DNA of 64,000 nt. It comes from Tepidiphilus succinatimandens. GTDB lineage: Bacteria > Pseudomonadota > Gammaproteobacteria > Burkholderiales > Rhodocyclaceae. The stretch is taken from the NCBI RefSeq assembly GCF_006503695.1, contig NZ_SBIK01000002.1, forward strand, positions 1 to 64,000. Reading direction: 5' to 3'. A program made the translations under genes and the position numbers. Positions 23,577-31,975 of the stretch are shown here, one piece after another. How positions within the stretch are numbered: the first letter of the stretch is position 1; each line of letters begins with the position of its first letter. A model generated the notes under the pieces. The model was not told where the DNA came from. It did not search any database and saw only the letters and a program-made list of their open reading frames with translations.

Positions 23577-26500
23577 TTACCCGCACGAGCCGGTGTACCC
23601 GCAGTTCGTGCATTTGTCGCAGCCGTTGTACTTGATCACGGCCTTGACGCCGCACTCAGGGCACTCGCGGCCTGCCACACCGTACTTCGGCGCTTCGCCG
23701 GCGAATGCCGGTTCCACACTTCCGCTCACCCGGCCTTCCTCGTCGAGGATGCCGAGTTGCGCATACCGATGCAGCAGCAGCCTCGCAATGTACGAGACCG
23801 TGGACGGGAAGTTTTGCTGCTTCTCGCTTCCCGGAACCTTGGCGAGGAAATCCCCTTGAGGTTCATTGTAGCTCAGCAGTTTCCGCAGCTTCATCCCGAT
23901 CCACGCCGGATCGACGATACGCATGTCGATGGACAGCAGCTTGCATAGGCCGTCCAAGGTCTTGGGATACTCTCCGGCAAGCCAGACCGAGTACGGCCGG
24001 CGGGTGCCATCAGGCATCTCCAGTTCCTTGACGAACAGCACGAAGTCATCCCCCGTTGCCGGGTTCTTGACATCCACCGTCCAGGACAGCGTGCCGCCCG
24101 TGCCCGTCTTGGGTTCCTTGCGGAACATCATGGCCGACGTGAGGGTGTTGTCACCCTCTTTGTCGAACCATCCAATCTTGGCGCAATGATAGGCAACCAG
24201 CCACGTCAGCGCGGCAACCGCGCCTGGCATGGTTTTGGTTTTTCCGTCCGGGGGCATGGGCATTTCGAATGGCTCGCCCCTGCATTTCTGCAAGGCTTCG
24301 AGCTTGAGCTTCAGCCAGCCGCGATCATAAGACCGCATGTCAGCCGAAAGCGTCTTCGCGATGGCCCCAAGCCCGCGCGGGCATTCGGAACCATTGACCC
24401 ATACCTCGAACGGGTGCACGTCGCCATTGACGAAGTGTCCGATCTGCACGGCGAAATCGCCTTCCGGCGACTCCACCATGTAGGTGTGGGACGGGTTGCC
24501 GTCCACCATGTGCGGGCGATCCAACCAGCGCATGCTCTTGAGCACCGTTTCCGGCACTACTGCGAGCTTGAGACGCCGATCAGGATCAGACTCGTCCAGG
24601 TCTTCCGTCTGTTTCCTGGCATCCGACGACGAAATCAGCACGGCGCCGATCTCATCGTTCGGCCGATAGGTGGTCAGACCCTTCAGACCGGATTCCCACG
24701 CCCGTCGATAGAGGTCCTTGAAATCCTCGAATGGGTAGTCAACGGGCACGTTGACCGTCTTCGAGATCGCCGCATCGACATACGGCGCCAGGACCTCCAG
24801 CATCCTGATATGGTCATCCGCTTTCAGGGTCGCCACCGACTCGAAGTATTCCGGCAGGTTGCCGGTGTCCCCGCCCATCTCGCGATAGACGAGGTAGGCA
24901 TAGTCCACCAGCTCCACCTCCTGGCGCGTTCCATCCGGTTGCAGAATGAAACGTTTCTGAACGAAATCGAAGACCGGCTCGCAACCGCTTGAGCAGTTGT
25001 TGCCGAAGGTCAGCGACCCCGTGCCGGTTGGAGCCAAGCTCAGAAGGTGGCTGTTGCGGATGCCGTGCTTCCATATCTCCTGCATGATGTCCGCAGGCAG
25101 GCGGCTCGCAAACGTGCCCTCCTCCAGGTACTTCTCGGCGTCGAACAGGGAGAATGCCCCGCGTTCTTTCGCCAGCTCCACCGACGCCAGGTAAGCCACG
25201 TCGCGTATCCGCTCCATGACTTGCCTCGCGAACTCACGCCCCTCCGCCGAGCTGTATTTCAGGCCCAGCATGATGAGCGCGTCACCGAGACCGGTGATGC
25301 CGATACCGATGCGGCGCTTGGCTTGCGCCTCGCGCTTCTGCTCCGGCAGCGGCCAAGGCGTGAGATCGAGCACGTTGTCCAGCATGCGGACGAGTACCGG
25401 AACCACTTCTTCGAGCTTGTCGAAATCGAACCAGGCCTTCGGCGTGAAAGGCTCACGCACGAGCTTGGTCAGATTCACGTGCCCCAGATCGCAGCAACCA
25501 TAGGGAGGCAGAGGCTGCTCCCCACCATTCTGTTACTTTCGGCCTTCGCCTACCGACCAGCCGTCGGGCTGGCGGGAAACCGCTTCAGGTTTCCTCTCCC
25601 GCTTCTCCTGTCGCGTCATACGGGAGTTCAGACTGTTGCACCGTCCAAGGTGGACGCCCGCTCGCTCAGTCGTTCGGGCTGCACGGCATTCGCCTGCTTG
25701 CCCCTCGTCGCCCACGCCTGGGCTTCCGAGTCGATCAGAGCGGGTTTTTCCATGCCGGATTCCGCCGGCAGGCCGCATGCATACGGATTGGTCGCCGCAA
25801 TGGTCTCGATATACCGGAGGTTGTTGTCCCGGTTGATCCGATCCAGGAACACCACCCCAGGCTCCGCGCGCTCGTAGGTCGCGCGGATGATCTTGTCGTA
25901 CAGGTCGCGGGCGCGCACCTTGCGGTACACCCACTTCCCGTCCTCGCGCCGGTAAGCCCCTCGCGCCTTGATGTCGGGTCCTGGCTCGGCCACATGGACC
26001 AGCTCGAACTCGCCATCGGCTTCGACAGCTTTCATCAGCGCATCCGTGACCCCGACCGACAGGTTGAAGTTCCTGAACGGGCGGCGATCCCACGGCATGT
26101 TCGGATCATCGACGCGCTTGCACACGATGAAGTCCTCGATGTCCGGGTGATCGCAGCGCAGGATGCCCATCTGAGCGCCGCGCCGGCTGCCTGCGGAGAT
26201 CACCGTCGAGCACATGGAGTTGAAAATCTCCATGTACGAGATCGGCCCGGACGCAAGGGACTTGGTTTTTTTGATCCATGCCCCTTTCGGCCGGATGGGG
26301 CTGAAGTCGTATCCGACCCCACCACCCAGTCGCATCGTCTGCGCCGCTTGGCGCGCCGCCTCCATGATGCCCGGCACACCATCCACCGGATCGAAGACGG
26401 AATCAGCGATGGGTTGCACGAAGCAGTTCACCATCGTCGTGTTCACGCCTTCAACCCCGGCGGTCGCGTTGATTCGACCGCCCAGGATGACATACTCCAG

Positions 26501-26683
26501 CGCATTCCGGAAGATGACGCCCCACTTCTCCTGGTCCGATTCGTTGCAGGCAAGCCCGCGCGCCACGCGATCCAGGATTTCTTCTGGCGAGCGTTCGCCT
26601 CGACCGTATTTGGTCATAAGCGTCTCGTAAGAGACGCTTTGCAGCGCCGGTTGGGCGCCAAGTCTCAGATTTTTCATCTTCAT
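23577..26683 (-). CDS. nrdJ: Class II (B12-dependent) ribonucleotide reductase, intron-split
   Basis: The gene reads as two exons, 26683-25783 and 25525-23577, giving 949 residues. Exon 1 has NATAGVEGVNTTMVNCFVQP and RLGGGVGYDFSPIRPKGAW. Exon 2 starts GEQPLPPYGCCDLGHVNL and includes APTGTGSLTFGNNCSSG plus a C-terminal zinc-ribbon and redox-type cysteine tail (CPECGVKAV, CDKCTNCGY). Without splicing, exon 1 ends in stops and exon 2 lacks a start. Joining restores TNPCGEQ, whose Cys is the thiyl-radical residue of the family. The enzyme reduces ribonucleotides, with or without oxygen. Start could also be the second ATG at 26677. Confidence 0.88.
25526..25782 (-). ncRNA. Group I-like intron in nrdJ
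   Basis: A 257-nt insertion interrupts the catalytic Cys codon after its first base (CCGT|...G|GTGGGGAG). Removing it restores the frame and the residues TNPCGEQ. The exon ends in U and the insertion in G, as for group I introns, and GCGGA near the 5' end can pair with the exon end UCCGU as an internal guide. Several strong hairpins are visible (GTCC/GGAC, CTCCCG/CGGGAG, GGAAACC/GGTTTCC). No GTGYG start is present, arguing against group II. I could not draw a complete P3-P8 core. Confidence 0.65.
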
Positions 26684-26836
26684 TGCTTTCTCCTTCGTGC
26701 TGGTTGACAGTTACCCCTGACAGGGCCTGCCGTAACGCCCGCGACCAGGCGCTATGGAAGGCCCTGTCGAGGGGCGTTGAACAAACACCCAGCGCAAAGG
26801 AGAGCCCCGACCGGGGCATCTCCCCGGCTGGGGTTG
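26684..26836 (-). promoter_or_regulatory. Structured leader, short form (nrdJ)
   Basis: The hairpin CCCCAGCCGGGG/CCCCGGTCGGGG is followed by CTCCTTTGCGCTG, which pairs along 12 of 13 positions with CAGCACGAAGGAG containing the ribosome binding site. Between the two arms another hairpin forms (AGGGCCTT/AGGCCCT). Confidence 0.7.
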
Positions 26837-26858
26837 ATTGTTTCAAAATCCTCCTGTA

Positions 26859-26877
26859 TAGTATCAATGTGATACTA
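26859..26877. promoter_or_regulatory. Operator TAGTATCAATGTGATACTA
   Basis: Two perfect 8-bp arms flank ATG. It lies 16 bp before the start of the divergent gene at 26893, over its likely promoter (a TATAGT runs into it), so autoregulation is probable. A weaker match stands before the membrane protein gene at 11502-11520. Confidence 0.6.
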
Positions 26878-26892
26878 CTCTAGGAGATCGTT

Positions 26893-27339
26893 ATGAACCT
26901 CATCGTCCGATTTAGCAATACCGTCTCACGCTTCGAGACCACGCATCAGCGCCTCAAGGACATCGCCGAATTTCTCGGGGTGTCCCAGAACAAAGCGGCT
27001 GCCTACGCGATCAACCAGGCCTGGGAGCGTCTCGCCGCAGACGAAGAGATGCTCGAAGCGCTTGAGTTCAAGCGCAACGGCGTCAAGGTCGGAGGAATTA
27101 CATACCTCCATACCGACCCTGCTTTTCTCGACCGGGTGCGGGAGCGGGTCTCAAATAGGGTGCCTCTCCCGCACGATGACGACGACAGCCTCGAAAACGA
27201 CCTGCTGTTTCGCTTCCTCAGCAAAGAACAGCAGGCCGCGATTCGGGCCGCATCCGATCCGGACGAGAAACGCCGCCTCAAGGCGCGGTTCCTCAAGGAA
27301 ACCTCGCCCGAGGCTGCCGCCGACAACTTCCTCGACTAG
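26893..27339 (+). CDS. Putative DNA-binding regulator
   Basis: The 148-residue product has an N-terminal strand (LIVRFSNTVSRFETT) and then LKDIAEFLGVSQNKAAAYAI followed by NQAWERLAADEEML, a ribbon-helix-helix or HTH-like layout. The C-terminal half is acidic. AGGAG precedes the ATG, and a perfect palindrome lies just upstream. It ends in a 4-nt convergent overlap with the PemK-like gene; whether it acts as its antitoxin is unknown. Confidence 0.55.
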   Translation: MNLIVRFSNTVSRFETTHQRLKDIAEFLGVSQNKAAAYAINQAWERLAADEEMLEALEFKRNGVKVGGITYLHTDPAFLDRVRERVSNRVPLPHDDDDSLENDLLFRFLSKEQQAAIRAASDPDEKRRLKARFLKETSPEAAADNFLD

Positions 27340-27677
27340 TCATCGAGAAGCCCGGCGGCTTTCGCGGCTTCGTAGCACTCCCGCAGCCGCCTCTTGGGGA
27401 GGCTGCGGATATTCCCGACCTGCCTCTTGACCTCGCAGATGGGGATTTTGTCCCTCTTGGCGAAGTCAATCCTGCTGGTCTTTTTTAGTCCGACCAGTTT
27501 TGCTTCGTCCTCCCCGATGACGACCTCGGTGGCGAAGGCCTTCGCCACCTTTTGGCTCGAAATGAACGCTATTTCGAGCCATACAGCAGCCACTTTAAGA
27601 ACAAGACATGGCCGCAGCTTTCTTTCCTCCGTTTCGGAAAAACGAAACGGGGCCAAAATAATATCGCCTTCTTTCAC
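27336..27677 (-). CDS. PemK/MazF-like toxin-type protein
   Basis: Started at the GTG at 27677, the product has 113 residues. It opens KEGDIILAPFRFSETEERKL and RPCLVLKV, the SH3-like barrel start of PemK/MazF proteins, and continues KKTSRIDFAKRDKIPICEV. Family members cleave mRNA. No classical antitoxin gene precedes it; the neighbour at 26893 is a weak candidate. The reading frame upstream of 27677 is only group II intron and leader sequence. Confidence 0.7.
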   Translation of the reverse strand: MKEGDIILAPFRFSETEERKLRPCLVLKVAAVWLEIAFISSQKVAKAFATEVVIGEDEAKLVGLKKTSRIDFAKRDKIPICEVKRQVGNIRSLPKRRLRECYEAAKAAGLLDD

Positions 27678-28179
27678 GATCGTCTCCAAACCGGAAGCCG
27701 TCCGGCGTCGGTCGCGGAGACGCCCCTCACGGGAAAGGGCTCCCCGCGAGGGTTGTGATTTACGGCATGATTGTATTGCTACCGCCATGCCACGCTCGCC
27801 GGGTAGCAGGACGGCATTACTGCCGCCCCGCCCCCTAAGAACCGTACGTGCGAGTTTCCCCGCATACGGCTCAAGCCTCTGCAAAGCTCCTTTTGACAGG
27901 AGCCGGCAGTTCACTTACCACCTTGAACGGTCGGTTCTGTCAAGGCGCACCTAAGCCTTGGGTTTGGATGCCCATACGGGCATCTTCGTCCCGTGTGGGC
28001 TCTAAGTGTGATTATCCCTTGCAGAACAATCACTTACGCGACATCACGTCGCACAGTGCTGTTTGTTTCAGGTCCCCAGCTAGGACCATCCACCCATCGG
28101 AATATTCCGACAGGAAGAAACCCGGCTTTTCGCAGCGTACCGTTCGATGCGCTCCGAAAAGCCCCGCCTTACGGCGGGG
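27678..28179 (-). promoter_or_regulatory. Structured leader, full form, split by a group II intron remnant (pemK)
   Basis: The 5' half has CCCCGCC/GGCGGGG (28162-28179), GCTTTTCGGAGCGC/GCGAAAAGC, a TCGGAATATTCCGA hairpin and GGTCC/GGACC around the UAGCUGG loop (28076-28082) with ACAAACAGC. After the intron remnant the 3' half resumes with CAACCCTCGCGGGG, a TCCCGTGAGGGG arm and GTCTCC, which pairs with GGAGAC eight bases before the GTG start. Confidence 0.7.
27803..28054 (-). ncRNA. Group II intron remnant with domains V and VI
   Basis: Domain V is clear at 27839-27872: GAGCCGTATGCGG, a GAAA loop, then CGCACGTACGGTTC. Domain VI follows as GGGGCGGCAGTAATGCCGTC, with an end near CTAC at 27803. 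A GTGCGAC fitting the intron 5' consensus stands at 28054. Only about 250 nt lie between these points, so most of domain I and any reverse transcriptase are lost. It interrupts the leader of the pemK-like gene. The exact ends are inferred. Confidence 0.75.
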
Positions 28180-28193
28180 TCCTGCTGTTGTTG

Positions 28194-28433
28194 CTACCAG
28201 ATCGATTCCGCGATTCGCCTTGCCTCTTCGGCAAAACGTCCGCAAAACACGACCTGTTCCTCCCTGACGAGCATCCTTCCTACGACTGCCACATGCTGGC
28301 GGACACCGGGATCCAGCTTCCAACGTTCCCGTATGTATTCGCGATAGTCGCCATCGAAGCCCAAAGGCGGCGCGAACGCCGAGGCTGCCCCTGGTTCGGT
28401 GTCGATCCGGCTGAAGTGGACAATCCCATACAT
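28194..28433 (-). CDS. Hypothetical protein
   Basis: The 79-residue frame starts 12 bp after the primase stop and is probably in its operon. It contains LGFDGDYREYIRERWKLDPG and ends in an amphipathic helix (CGRFAEEARRIAESIW). No family is recognised. It ends shortly before the terminator-like first hairpin of the next leader. Confidence 0.55.
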   Translation of the reverse strand: MYGIVHFSRIDTEPGAASAFAPPLGFDGDYREYIRERWKLDPGVRQHVAVVGRMLVREEQVVFCGRFAEEARRIAESIW

Positions 28434-28445
28434 GGCATCATCCCC

Positions 28446-29519
28446 TCAAGCAATGCGGCGCATCAGATGCGCATCGATGGATTGGACGGCAGGGAAGCCG
28501 TCACGTCCGTCTCGGTTGAGGATATTAAGCCAGTCCAGAGACTTATGGCCTGGCGGAATCTCCCCTGCCGGGACGATGGCGCTTGCCTTGACCCCAGCCT
28601 TCCATAGGCGTTGGACCAGTCGCTTCGCAGCTTCCTGTCCATGTCCTTTTGGGTGCTGTTCTGTCGGTCGATCCTTGTCGGCGAAGACTATAACCCGGTT
28701 CACTCCGGCTGGGGGAACGAAGTTCTCCAGCAGGAGTGCGTTGACCGCACTCCACACCGGAAGTCCCGTTCCTTCCATGACCGCGAGGGCCGTTTCCAGC
28801 CCTTCGGCGATTGCGAGTACCGGACCCGGATCGACCAGCCGAATCGCTCCACCGATGATCTTTCGATCCTTCGGATAGCTCATCAGCTTTTTGGGCGAAT
28901 CGACAGGCGCCTTCTTGCCATCCTGCGTCAGGTACGTCCGGTGAATCGTTACCGGATTGCCTTGAGCTCCAGACACCATGGCGATGATGGCTGGATATTC
29001 CCCGATCTTCTTGTCGCCGTCGTAGTACGCCAGCGACGGATGAAACCGGAGAGATTCGGGCGGTAGGATCGATATTCCGCGCCGGGCCAGATAGAGCCTG
29101 GCCGGCTCGGCGTCGCGATCCGAGATCGAGATCGACTCCCTCCATACCCGATTAAGCGAGAAACGCAACTTCTCGTCGTCCTTGCGGTCCGCACGCTCCT
29201 GTTGCGCAATCCTGGTTACAGGTTTTACACTGCCCGCATGCAGGTACTCGGCTACCGCCCTGAGGGCGGTTGAAAAATTCCAACCGTTTGCCCACATGAG
29301 CGTGGCAAACCCGTCGGGGAAAACGCCGCAGGTGTTGCAGACGCTCCCGCCGGTTTCCTCGACGTCTTTGAATACACGGTAGCCGTCCCTGCCACCATGC
29401 ACCGGGCATGGAACATGACGACCTTTGCGTTCCAGCGCTGGTGTCAGATGGGGCGCAAGCGCCCTAATGATTTCTTCCCAACGCCATTGCGCCAAATGTT
29501 TTACTTCCTCGGCTTTCAT
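28446..29519 (-). CDS. Plasmid-type DNA primase with zinc finger and Toprim domain
   Basis: From the ATG at 29519 (MKAEEVKHLA) the product has 357 residues. An N-terminal zinc-binding domain (CPVHGGRDGYRVF, then CNTCG) is followed by a helical linker. The Toprim domain has LAIAEGLETALAVMEGTGLP (motif with catalytic Glu) and VIVFADKDRP (DxD-like). Such primases start lagging-strand synthesis after conjugative transfer. A short-form leader precedes it. Confidence 0.85.
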   Translation of the reverse strand: MKAEEVKHLAQWRWEEIIRALAPHLTPALERKGRHVPCPVHGGRDGYRVFKDVEETGGSVCNTCGVFPDGFATLMWANGWNFSTALRAVAEYLHAGSVKPVTRIAQQERADRKDDEKLRFSLNRVWRESISISDRDAEPARLYLARRGISILPPESLRFHPSLAYYDGDKKIGEYPAIIAMVSGAQGNPVTIHRTYLTQDGKKAPVDSPKKLMSYPKDRKIIGGAIRLVDPGPVLAIAEGLETALAVMEGTGLPVWSAVNALLLENFVPPAGVNRVIVFADKDRPTEQHPKGHGQEAAKRLVQRLWKAGVKASAIVPAGEIPPGHKSLDWLNILNRDGRDGFPAVQSIDAHLMRRIA

Positions 29520-29650
29520 GGTTTCCTCCTTTCTGTCGCGAGACATCCAGGAGTACCCCTGCAAGGCACTCTTGGATGCCCCGCGACGGGGTTGAAAGAA
29601 ACCAGCACGAGGAGCCCCCCAGCCAGGGAGAAGCTCCCCGGCTGGGGTTG
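29520..29650 (-). promoter_or_regulatory. Structured leader, short form, doubled hairpins (primase)
   Basis: Two CCCC-type hairpins occur: CCCCAGCCGGGGAG/CTCCCTGGCTGGGG, and CCCCGTCGCGGGG followed by CATCCAAGAG/CTCCTGGATG. GGTTTC can pair with GAAACC next to the start, closing over AAAGGAGG. Confidence 0.6.
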
Positions 29651-29740
29651 GTCTTGATCAAGGAATGTATGGACCCGACCCTGAGTTGAACGCCTCGTCC
29701 AATGCTCGCTGCAAGCGATCACTGGATGCACGTTCGCGCA

Positions 29741-29791
29741 TCAGTATTTCGCGGGTCTCGCGAAGCCGATCAGTTGCACTTTGTTCAGCAT
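29741..29791 (-). pseudogene. ssb: ssb gene 5' remnant
   Basis: AAAGGAG and an ATG are followed by MLNKVQLIG, a typical start of single-stranded DNA-binding proteins. The frame then changes to FARPAKY and stops after 16 residues. The rest of ssb is absent. The leader is well kept, so a deletion probably removed the gene body. A different frame over the next 90 bp is open but has no start codon. Confidence 0.5.
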
Positions 29792-29865
29792 GGTGATTCT
29801 CCTTTCAGAATAAGAAAAAGGCGGTCGCACCATGCCCCCGGCGGGAGCATGGCGTTCCCGCCGGG
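29792..29865 (-). promoter_or_regulatory. Structured leader, short form (ssb remnant)
   Basis: CCCGGCGGGAACGC pairs with the region around CTCCCGCCGGG, and GGTG can pair with CACC at the start codon, closing over GAAAGGAGAAT. Confidence 0.6.
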
Positions 29866-29887
29866 TTATCGAGTGGAGATTACTGCG

Positions 29888-30544
29888 TTACTGCGGCGCT
29901 TCCATGCACTCACCCGCCATGAACGCAACCCACTGGGCTGCTTTGGCATAGCTGGTGAAGCGCGCGTGGATAACACCATCGACATAGACGGCATGCGTGT
30001 ATCTGCCTTGCCGTTCGGCGACGATCTCCATCGCTGGTGGCTGGTACTTCGGATGAGCCCACAATTCCTTCCGGGACTCCACATCCACCAGTTTGACGAT
30101 GCAGTGATCGAGGATGCTGACGCCCCATGATTCGCCTTTCGCAAGGAGAATCGGCACTTTGAGGACGCCGCATGAGCGGGCAACCGTGCCCACTACATCG
30201 CTCTCCTCCAGCCAATCGCGGCCTGTCTCCTTATCTCCGTAGAAGAGACGGAGCGGTTTGCCGCTCTTGCGATATCGCTCAAGAATGCGGCGCACTTCGA
30301 TTGGCGTGTCGGGGTGAAACCAAGTGACGCTGAGATTTGCCTTCCTGGCCTCATCTAGCGCACGCTGATAATCAGCGTATTGCCTAACTGTCCCCTTCTC
30401 GTCCTCACGGACCGTGATCGGGAGGTTGAGGATTGCGACCAGCTGCTTCAGCTGTCTGAAGACATAGTCGAACCCCATCGTCGAAACCCATCGATCCGCA
30501 GAAACAATGAAAAGCTCCTGCTGAGGATTTACTGTGATGTTCAT
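29888..30544 (-). CDS. Hypothetical conserved-type protein
   Basis: The ATG at 30544 behind GGAGGCG gives 218 residues. Features are NITVNPQQELFIVSADRWVS at the start and a C-terminal repeat-like TYTHAVYVDGVIHARFTSYA. No domain is recognised. It has a full structured leader and lies between recT and the ssb remnant, so a role in DNA metabolism of the element is possible. Confidence 0.6.
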   Translation of the reverse strand: MNITVNPQQELFIVSADRWVSTMGFDYVFRQLKQLVAILNLPITVREDEKGTVRQYADYQRALDEARKANLSVTWFHPDTPIEVRRILERYRKSGKPLRLFYGDKETGRDWLEESDVVGTVARSCGVLKVPILLAKGESWGVSILDHCIVKLVDVESRKELWAHPKYQPPAMEIVAERQGRYTHAVYVDGVIHARFTSYAKAAQWVAFMAGECMEAPQ

Positions 30545-30774
30545 TGCGCCTCCAAGAGAGTCTGCCGGAGGCGCCGATCCCCTGCTGGGGACATTGGCGT
30601 CCCCGGCGGGGTTTCTGAATGACAGCCGGTCGCCCGTCTGCCGCCTCAATGCTGCTTTTTTTCGAAGGCCAGCTACCTTCTTTTCTCCTGGCTTACGCCA
30701 GAACGAGAAATCTGGTTTTCCGCGGCGCACTCCGAAGAATGCGCTCCGGAAAACCCCGCACCGAAGCGCGGGGG
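30545..30774 (-). promoter_or_regulatory. Structured leader, full form (30544 gene)
   Basis: First hairpin CCCCCGCGC/GCGGGG (30754-30774, terminator-like for recT), TTTTCCGGAGCGCA/GTGCGCCGCGGAAAA, TCTGGCGTAAGCCAGGA, GAAGG/CCTTC around the UAGCUGG loop (30669-30675) and AGCAGC. Then come CCCCGCCGGGGAC/GTCCCCAGCAGGGG and a perfect 8-bp GCGCCTCC/GGAGGCGC stem that covers the ribosome binding site. Confidence 0.8.
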
Positions 30775-30780
30775 TATTGC

Positions 30781-31824
30781 TTAGATCAGGCTACCGATGT
30801 TGGCCTTGATGCGACGATATTCGCGCATCAGCACCTCCAGATCGGTTCCCTCGAAGTCGGCCTCAAGACGGATGTAAATTTCGTCCAAAGCTTCTTTCGA
30901 TGGGGCCTTTTCCATAGCCTTGATCGCTGTCGCGAGCTTGGCATTTGGCTCGGCAACGAAGGCCGTGCCCTCGTTCCCTTGACCTGGGGGGCTTTCACGC
31001 TGCTCCTTCTCTTCAGGAACTTGATCATCGTCGATTATCACCGGGGTGTAGTTACCCTCGATGACATCGTCCAGATTCAAGTTCTGCGCTTTTCCTTGCT
31101 CTGAAGCCGCATCCATCGCCAAAGCCGTTGCCAGCTCCGGGGATTTCGGCAGGAACTTGCACAGCCGCCGGATCACCGTCTTTAGCCCCATTGCCACGAA
31201 GTCGGAATCCCAAACGGATTCCTTCTTGTACCGCTTGGCTGCCTGGTAGCCTTTGCTGTTGTCACGGATCTTCTCGACTTCCTTGCGGCTCATCGCCACG
31301 AAGGTACGGGAGCCATCCTTGAACACAGCAACAGCGTAAAACCCGACAACCTCACCCCGCTCCTCATCGGAAGCAGGGAAGCCGCCGGGCCCTGTGAGCG
31401 GCTCGTGCTCTAAACGGCGCTCCATCCCGAGCCTGAGCGTGAACTTGTCGTTCACGCGAACCTCGTGCGCGTAGATGTCCTGCACGAGCCCGCTCTGTCT
31501 AGCGAGCTTCATCAACCCGGTGTAGCCTGGGATGAGTTGGCACTGATCTCCGAAGGGGACCAGGTGCGCCTCACCCATCAGTCCGACCTCCAGGCCTAAT
31601 TGCGAAGCCTGGATAACCGCTGCGAAGATCGACCGGGGGTCGCATTCGGCCAACTTCGGCGTCATGCGGAATGCCGTCAAGGCGATCCGCGCCATCCGGT
31701 CGGGGTTGATATGCTTGGGCAATGCCCGAGCTATTTCCCCCTTGAATTTTTCCAGCATCGCCGGAAAACTTTTGACTTCTACCTGATTGTTACGATTGAT
31801 ATTTTTGAGAGTTTGGAGTGCCAT
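30781..31824 (-). CDS. recT: RecT-family ssDNA-annealing protein
   Basis: From the ATG at 31824 behind AAGGAG the product has 347 residues. RecT signatures are visible: a start with phage-type MALQTLKN, ECDPRSIFAAVIQASQLGLE, AHLVPFGDQCQLIPGYTGLM and KKESVWDSDFVAMGLKTVIR. RecT anneals complementary strands and works with a 5'-3' exonuclease, here encoded by the gene upstream in transcription order. The C-terminus is acidic and variable. It has its own short-form leader. Confidence 0.92.
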   Translation of the reverse strand: MALQTLKNINRNNQVEVKSFPAMLEKFKGEIARALPKHINPDRMARIALTAFRMTPKLAECDPRSIFAAVIQASQLGLEVGLMGEAHLVPFGDQCQLIPGYTGLMKLARQSGLVQDIYAHEVRVNDKFTLRLGMERRLEHEPLTGPGGFPASDEERGEVVGFYAVAVFKDGSRTFVAMSRKEVEKIRDNSKGYQAAKRYKKESVWDSDFVAMGLKTVIRRLCKFLPKSPELATALAMDAASEQGKAQNLNLDDVIEGNYTPVIIDDDQVPEEKEQRESPPGQGNEGTAFVAEPNAKLATAIKAMEKAPSKEALDEIYIRLEADFEGTDLEVLMREYRRIKANIGSLI

Positions 31825-31915
31825 GGTAGATCTCCTTCTTTTAACTAACAAAGAAAAGGCGGTCACACCATGGCCCCCGACGGGAGACATGGCGTTTCCC
31901 GCCGGTTAAAAAAAT
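31825..31915 (-). promoter_or_regulatory. Structured leader, short form (recT)
   Basis: AACCGGCGGGAAACGCC and the region CTCCCGTCGGGG form the compound hairpin; CCTTTTCTTT lies opposite AAAAGAAGG, which contains the ribosome binding site. The pairing is weaker than in other copies. Confidence 0.5.
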
Positions 31916-31975
31916 TGACTGCTACTTGCTGCCGTCGCCCCGATCGAAGTTCATCGGGGCACTACCGTCCCACGC

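Noticed and set aside
25526-25782. Intein in NrdJ
   Set aside because: Ribonucleotide reductases often carry inteins, but this insertion has in-frame stops and no intein motifs and is far too short.
25526-25782. Frame-shifted or inactivated nrdJ pseudogene
   Set aside because: Exact restoration of frame and of the catalytic motif on removal argues for a spliced intron; both exons look intact.
27678-27914. N-terminal extension of the PemK-like protein
   Set aside because: It translates group II intron domain V/VI and the leader hairpins; the GTG at 27677 is followed by the conserved domain start.
29516-29731. 71-residue minus-strand frame
   Set aside because: It runs through the primase leader hairpins and has a composition typical of non-coding GC-rich repeats.
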